Shown here: piece after piece, positions 33,193 through 34,547 of the stretch
Layout of the letters: the number at the start of each line of letters is the position of its first letter
Numbering within the stretch: the stretch's first letter is position 1
NCBI GenBank assembly: GCA_017539645.1
Contig: JAFYCM010000069.1
Coordinates: 1 to 34,547, forward strand
DNA from: Bacteroidales bacterium
Lineage (GTDB): Bacteria; Bacteroidota; Bacteroidia; Bacteroidales; Marinilabiliaceae
Length of the DNA stretch: 34,547 nucleotides
Direction: 5' to 3'
Made by a program: the position numbers and the translations under genes
Notes under the pieces: generated by a model
The model's database searches: none
What the model was told of the DNA's origin: nothing
The model's input: the letters and a program-made list of their open reading frames with translations, nothing else

Positions 33193-34547
33193 ATGAAACA
33201 AATTATTCATCTACTAATTCTATGTTTTATTCTGACATCGTGCACATCTACAACAAAAAAAACTATTGTGGTGTCGCAATGTAGCATCGATGATTGGCGC
33301 AACCAAATGAACCAAGAGATATTGCGCGAAGCATTCTTCCATACCGACATGAATGTAGAAATACACTCAGCAAGCGACAATTCACAAGAGCAAATAGACA
33401 TGATAGAGAGCTTCATCAGCAGACATGTCGATCTTATAATAGTTGCCCCCAACGAAGCCGAGCCGCTACGCCCCGTCATTGAGAAAGCCTTCGACGCGGG
33501 CATACCAATCATATTAGTCGATCGCAAAATAAATAGCAACAAATACACAGCTTTTATAGGAGGCGACAACGTAGAAGTGGGAAAAGCCGCAGGACTCTAC
33601 ATAGCCGAACTGCTGAATGGCAAAGGAAATATTATTGAGATTGAGGGATTGGATGGTTCATCGTCGTCGCAAGAGAGGCATAACGGGTTTCATGAGGTTA
33701 TAGATAAATACAAAAACATAAAAGTTGTAGCAAATTTCGAAGCCGATTGGCTCAAGGATAAGGCCAAACAAATAATGGACACAATATCCATATCGCCCGA
33801 TGATGTCGATTTGGTCTTTGCCTACAACGACCGCATGGCAATAGGAGCCAAAGAGGCAGCGCAGACACGTTATCCGCAGAGCAAACTTGCACAAATACCC
33901 TACATAGGCGTTGACGCACTTCGCAACGATAGCATTGGCATTGGGCGAATAGAAGACGGAATGCTCAGAGCCTCGTTTCTGTATCAGACGGGTGGCGCCA
34001 AAGCTATCGACATTGCCGACTGCATATTGAACAACAAGCCATACAATCGTAATAATATATTTCAGACCAGCATTGTAGATAAGTCGAACGTTCATCTGAT
34101 GACCATTCAAACAAAGCATATCGACGAGCAAAACAATAAGATTGAGTTTTTGAATAATAAGCTCAACGATTTCTTTAGAGATTACGAAGCTCAACGCACC
34201 ATTCTCATAGCCTTTGTTATAATTACCATTCTTACGTGCAGCTTACTGTGGGTATCGATAAAAGCCTACCGAAACTCTACACGCATGAACAACCAGTTGG
34301 CGCAGCAAAAAGAGCGATTGGAGCAACAGCGCGACCAACTTGAAGCCGAGCGCGACAAACTGATAGAGCTGCAAGCCACATCGACAACGGAACCAGAAAG
34401 CAACACAATGGTTAACGAAGAGAATAATATGTTTATGGATAGGCTGAAAAAGGTTATCGACGAGAATATGAGCAACTCAGATTTGAGCGTTGAGATAATT
34501 GGCGCTGAAATGGGACTTAGCCGAGTGCAGCTATACAGACGAACAAA
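33193..34547 (+). CDS. Transmembrane sensor-regulator: RbsB-like periplasmic domain, membrane helix, AraC HTH (3' end outside window)
   Basis: 451 codons visible. Signal sequence with a lipobox-like end (ILTSC, C17). Residues about 25-310 form a ribose-binding-protein/LacI-type periplasmic domain (HVDLIIVAPNEAEPLRPVIE, GIPIILVDRKI, LVFAYNDRMAIGA, YIGVDALRND). A short coiled segment and one membrane helix (about 336-358) follow, then a cytoplasmic coiled coil (360-400, Gln/Glu/Arg rich), and an AraC helix-turn-helix begins at about 414 (VIDENMSNSDLSVEIIGAEM, GLSRVQLYRR). Bacteroides hybrid two-component regulators such as BT1754 pair a similar sensor with kinase, receiver and AraC domains; here kinase and receiver are absent, suggesting one-component control of a sugar or glycan locus, probably to the right of the window. 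Confidence 0.88.
   Translation, partial: MKQIIHLLILCFILTSCTSTTKKTIVVSQCSIDDWRNQMNQEILREAFFHTDMNVEIHSASDNSQEQIDMIESFISRHVDLIIVAPNEAEPLRPVIEKAFDAGIPIILVDRKINSNKYTAFIGGDNVEVGKAAGLYIAELLNGKGNIIEIEGLDGSSSSQERHNGFHEVIDKYKNIKVVANFEADWLKDKAKQIMDTISISPDDVDLVFAYNDRMAIGAKEAAQTRYPQSKLAQIPYIGVDALRNDSIGIGRIEDGMLRASFLYQTGGAKAIDIADCILNNKPYNRNNIFQTSIVDKSNVHLMTIQTKHIDEQNNKIEFLNNKLNDFFRDYEAQRTILIAFVIITILTCSLLWVSIKAYRNSTRMNNQLAQQKERLEQQRDQLEAERDKLIELQATSTTEPESNTMVNEENNMFMDRLKKVIDENMSNSDLSVEIIGAEMGLSRVQLYRRT

Overview
The window reads as a chromosomal segment of a Bacteroidetes bacterium, most likely order Bacteroidales. The evidence is the gene families: an OmpA/PD40/TPR protein of PorE type, a GldE-type CNNM/CBS protein, a Bacteroidetes-type dihydroorotase, a Wza/Wzc pair with a Tyr-rich kinase tail, and a periplasmic-binding/AraC transmembrane regulator. 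Promoter-like boxes matching TAnnTTTG, the Bacteroidetes -7 element, precede several genes, and Shine-Dalgarno sequences are weak or absent. I see no rRNA, tRNA, CRISPR array, intact transposase or prophage gene.

Layout. 1-2727 (minus) is a nearly complete single-chain MmeI-like restriction-modification enzyme that runs off the left edge. Its reading frame contains several palindromic repeat elements that do not break it. 2728-3067 is a structured gap with a start-abutting hairpin, a terminator-like hairpin and a 163-bp MITE-like inverted repeat. 3068-6730 (minus) is a P2-type cation ATPase followed by methionine aminopeptidase. 6962-12035 (plus) holds a small predicted outer-membrane barrel protein and a 1431-residue acyl-CoA dehydratase activase-type protein. 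12188-13269 is an AT-rich, translationally coupled pair of unrecognised membrane proteins. 13461-16533 encodes three successive lipoproteins (pentapeptide-repeat, papain-like cysteine peptidase, Thr-rich). 16626-18496 (minus) is a tight SDR / 4HBT thioesterase / metallo-beta-lactamase-fold operon. 18609-21871 (plus) is a polysaccharide export protein overlapping a Wzz/BY-kinase co-polymerase. 21962-22781 holds a GNAT acetyltransferase and, divergently, a 57-residue winged-helix-like protein.

22939-30826 is a seven-gene co-directional run with gaps of 24 bp or less: purB, an MsbA-like ABC exporter (TTG start), an EI24-like membrane protein, a polyprenol-phosphate sugar synthase-like GT2, pyrC, a small lipoprotein and a GldE-like protein. 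It mixes nucleotide synthesis with envelope functions. 30949-32937 is the PorE-like OmpA protein, and 33193 to the right edge is a truncated sensor-regulator with an RbsB-like periplasmic domain joined to an AraC helix-turn-helix without a histidine kinase.

The least ordinary material is at the left end. One restriction-modification gene has been colonised by at least four palindromic elements, two of them copies of the same 30-bp palindrome read in different frames. Its leader can fold into a stem ending at the start codon. Its 3' end overlaps a 7-bp repeat that also overlaps the stop codon of the papain-like peptidase gene.
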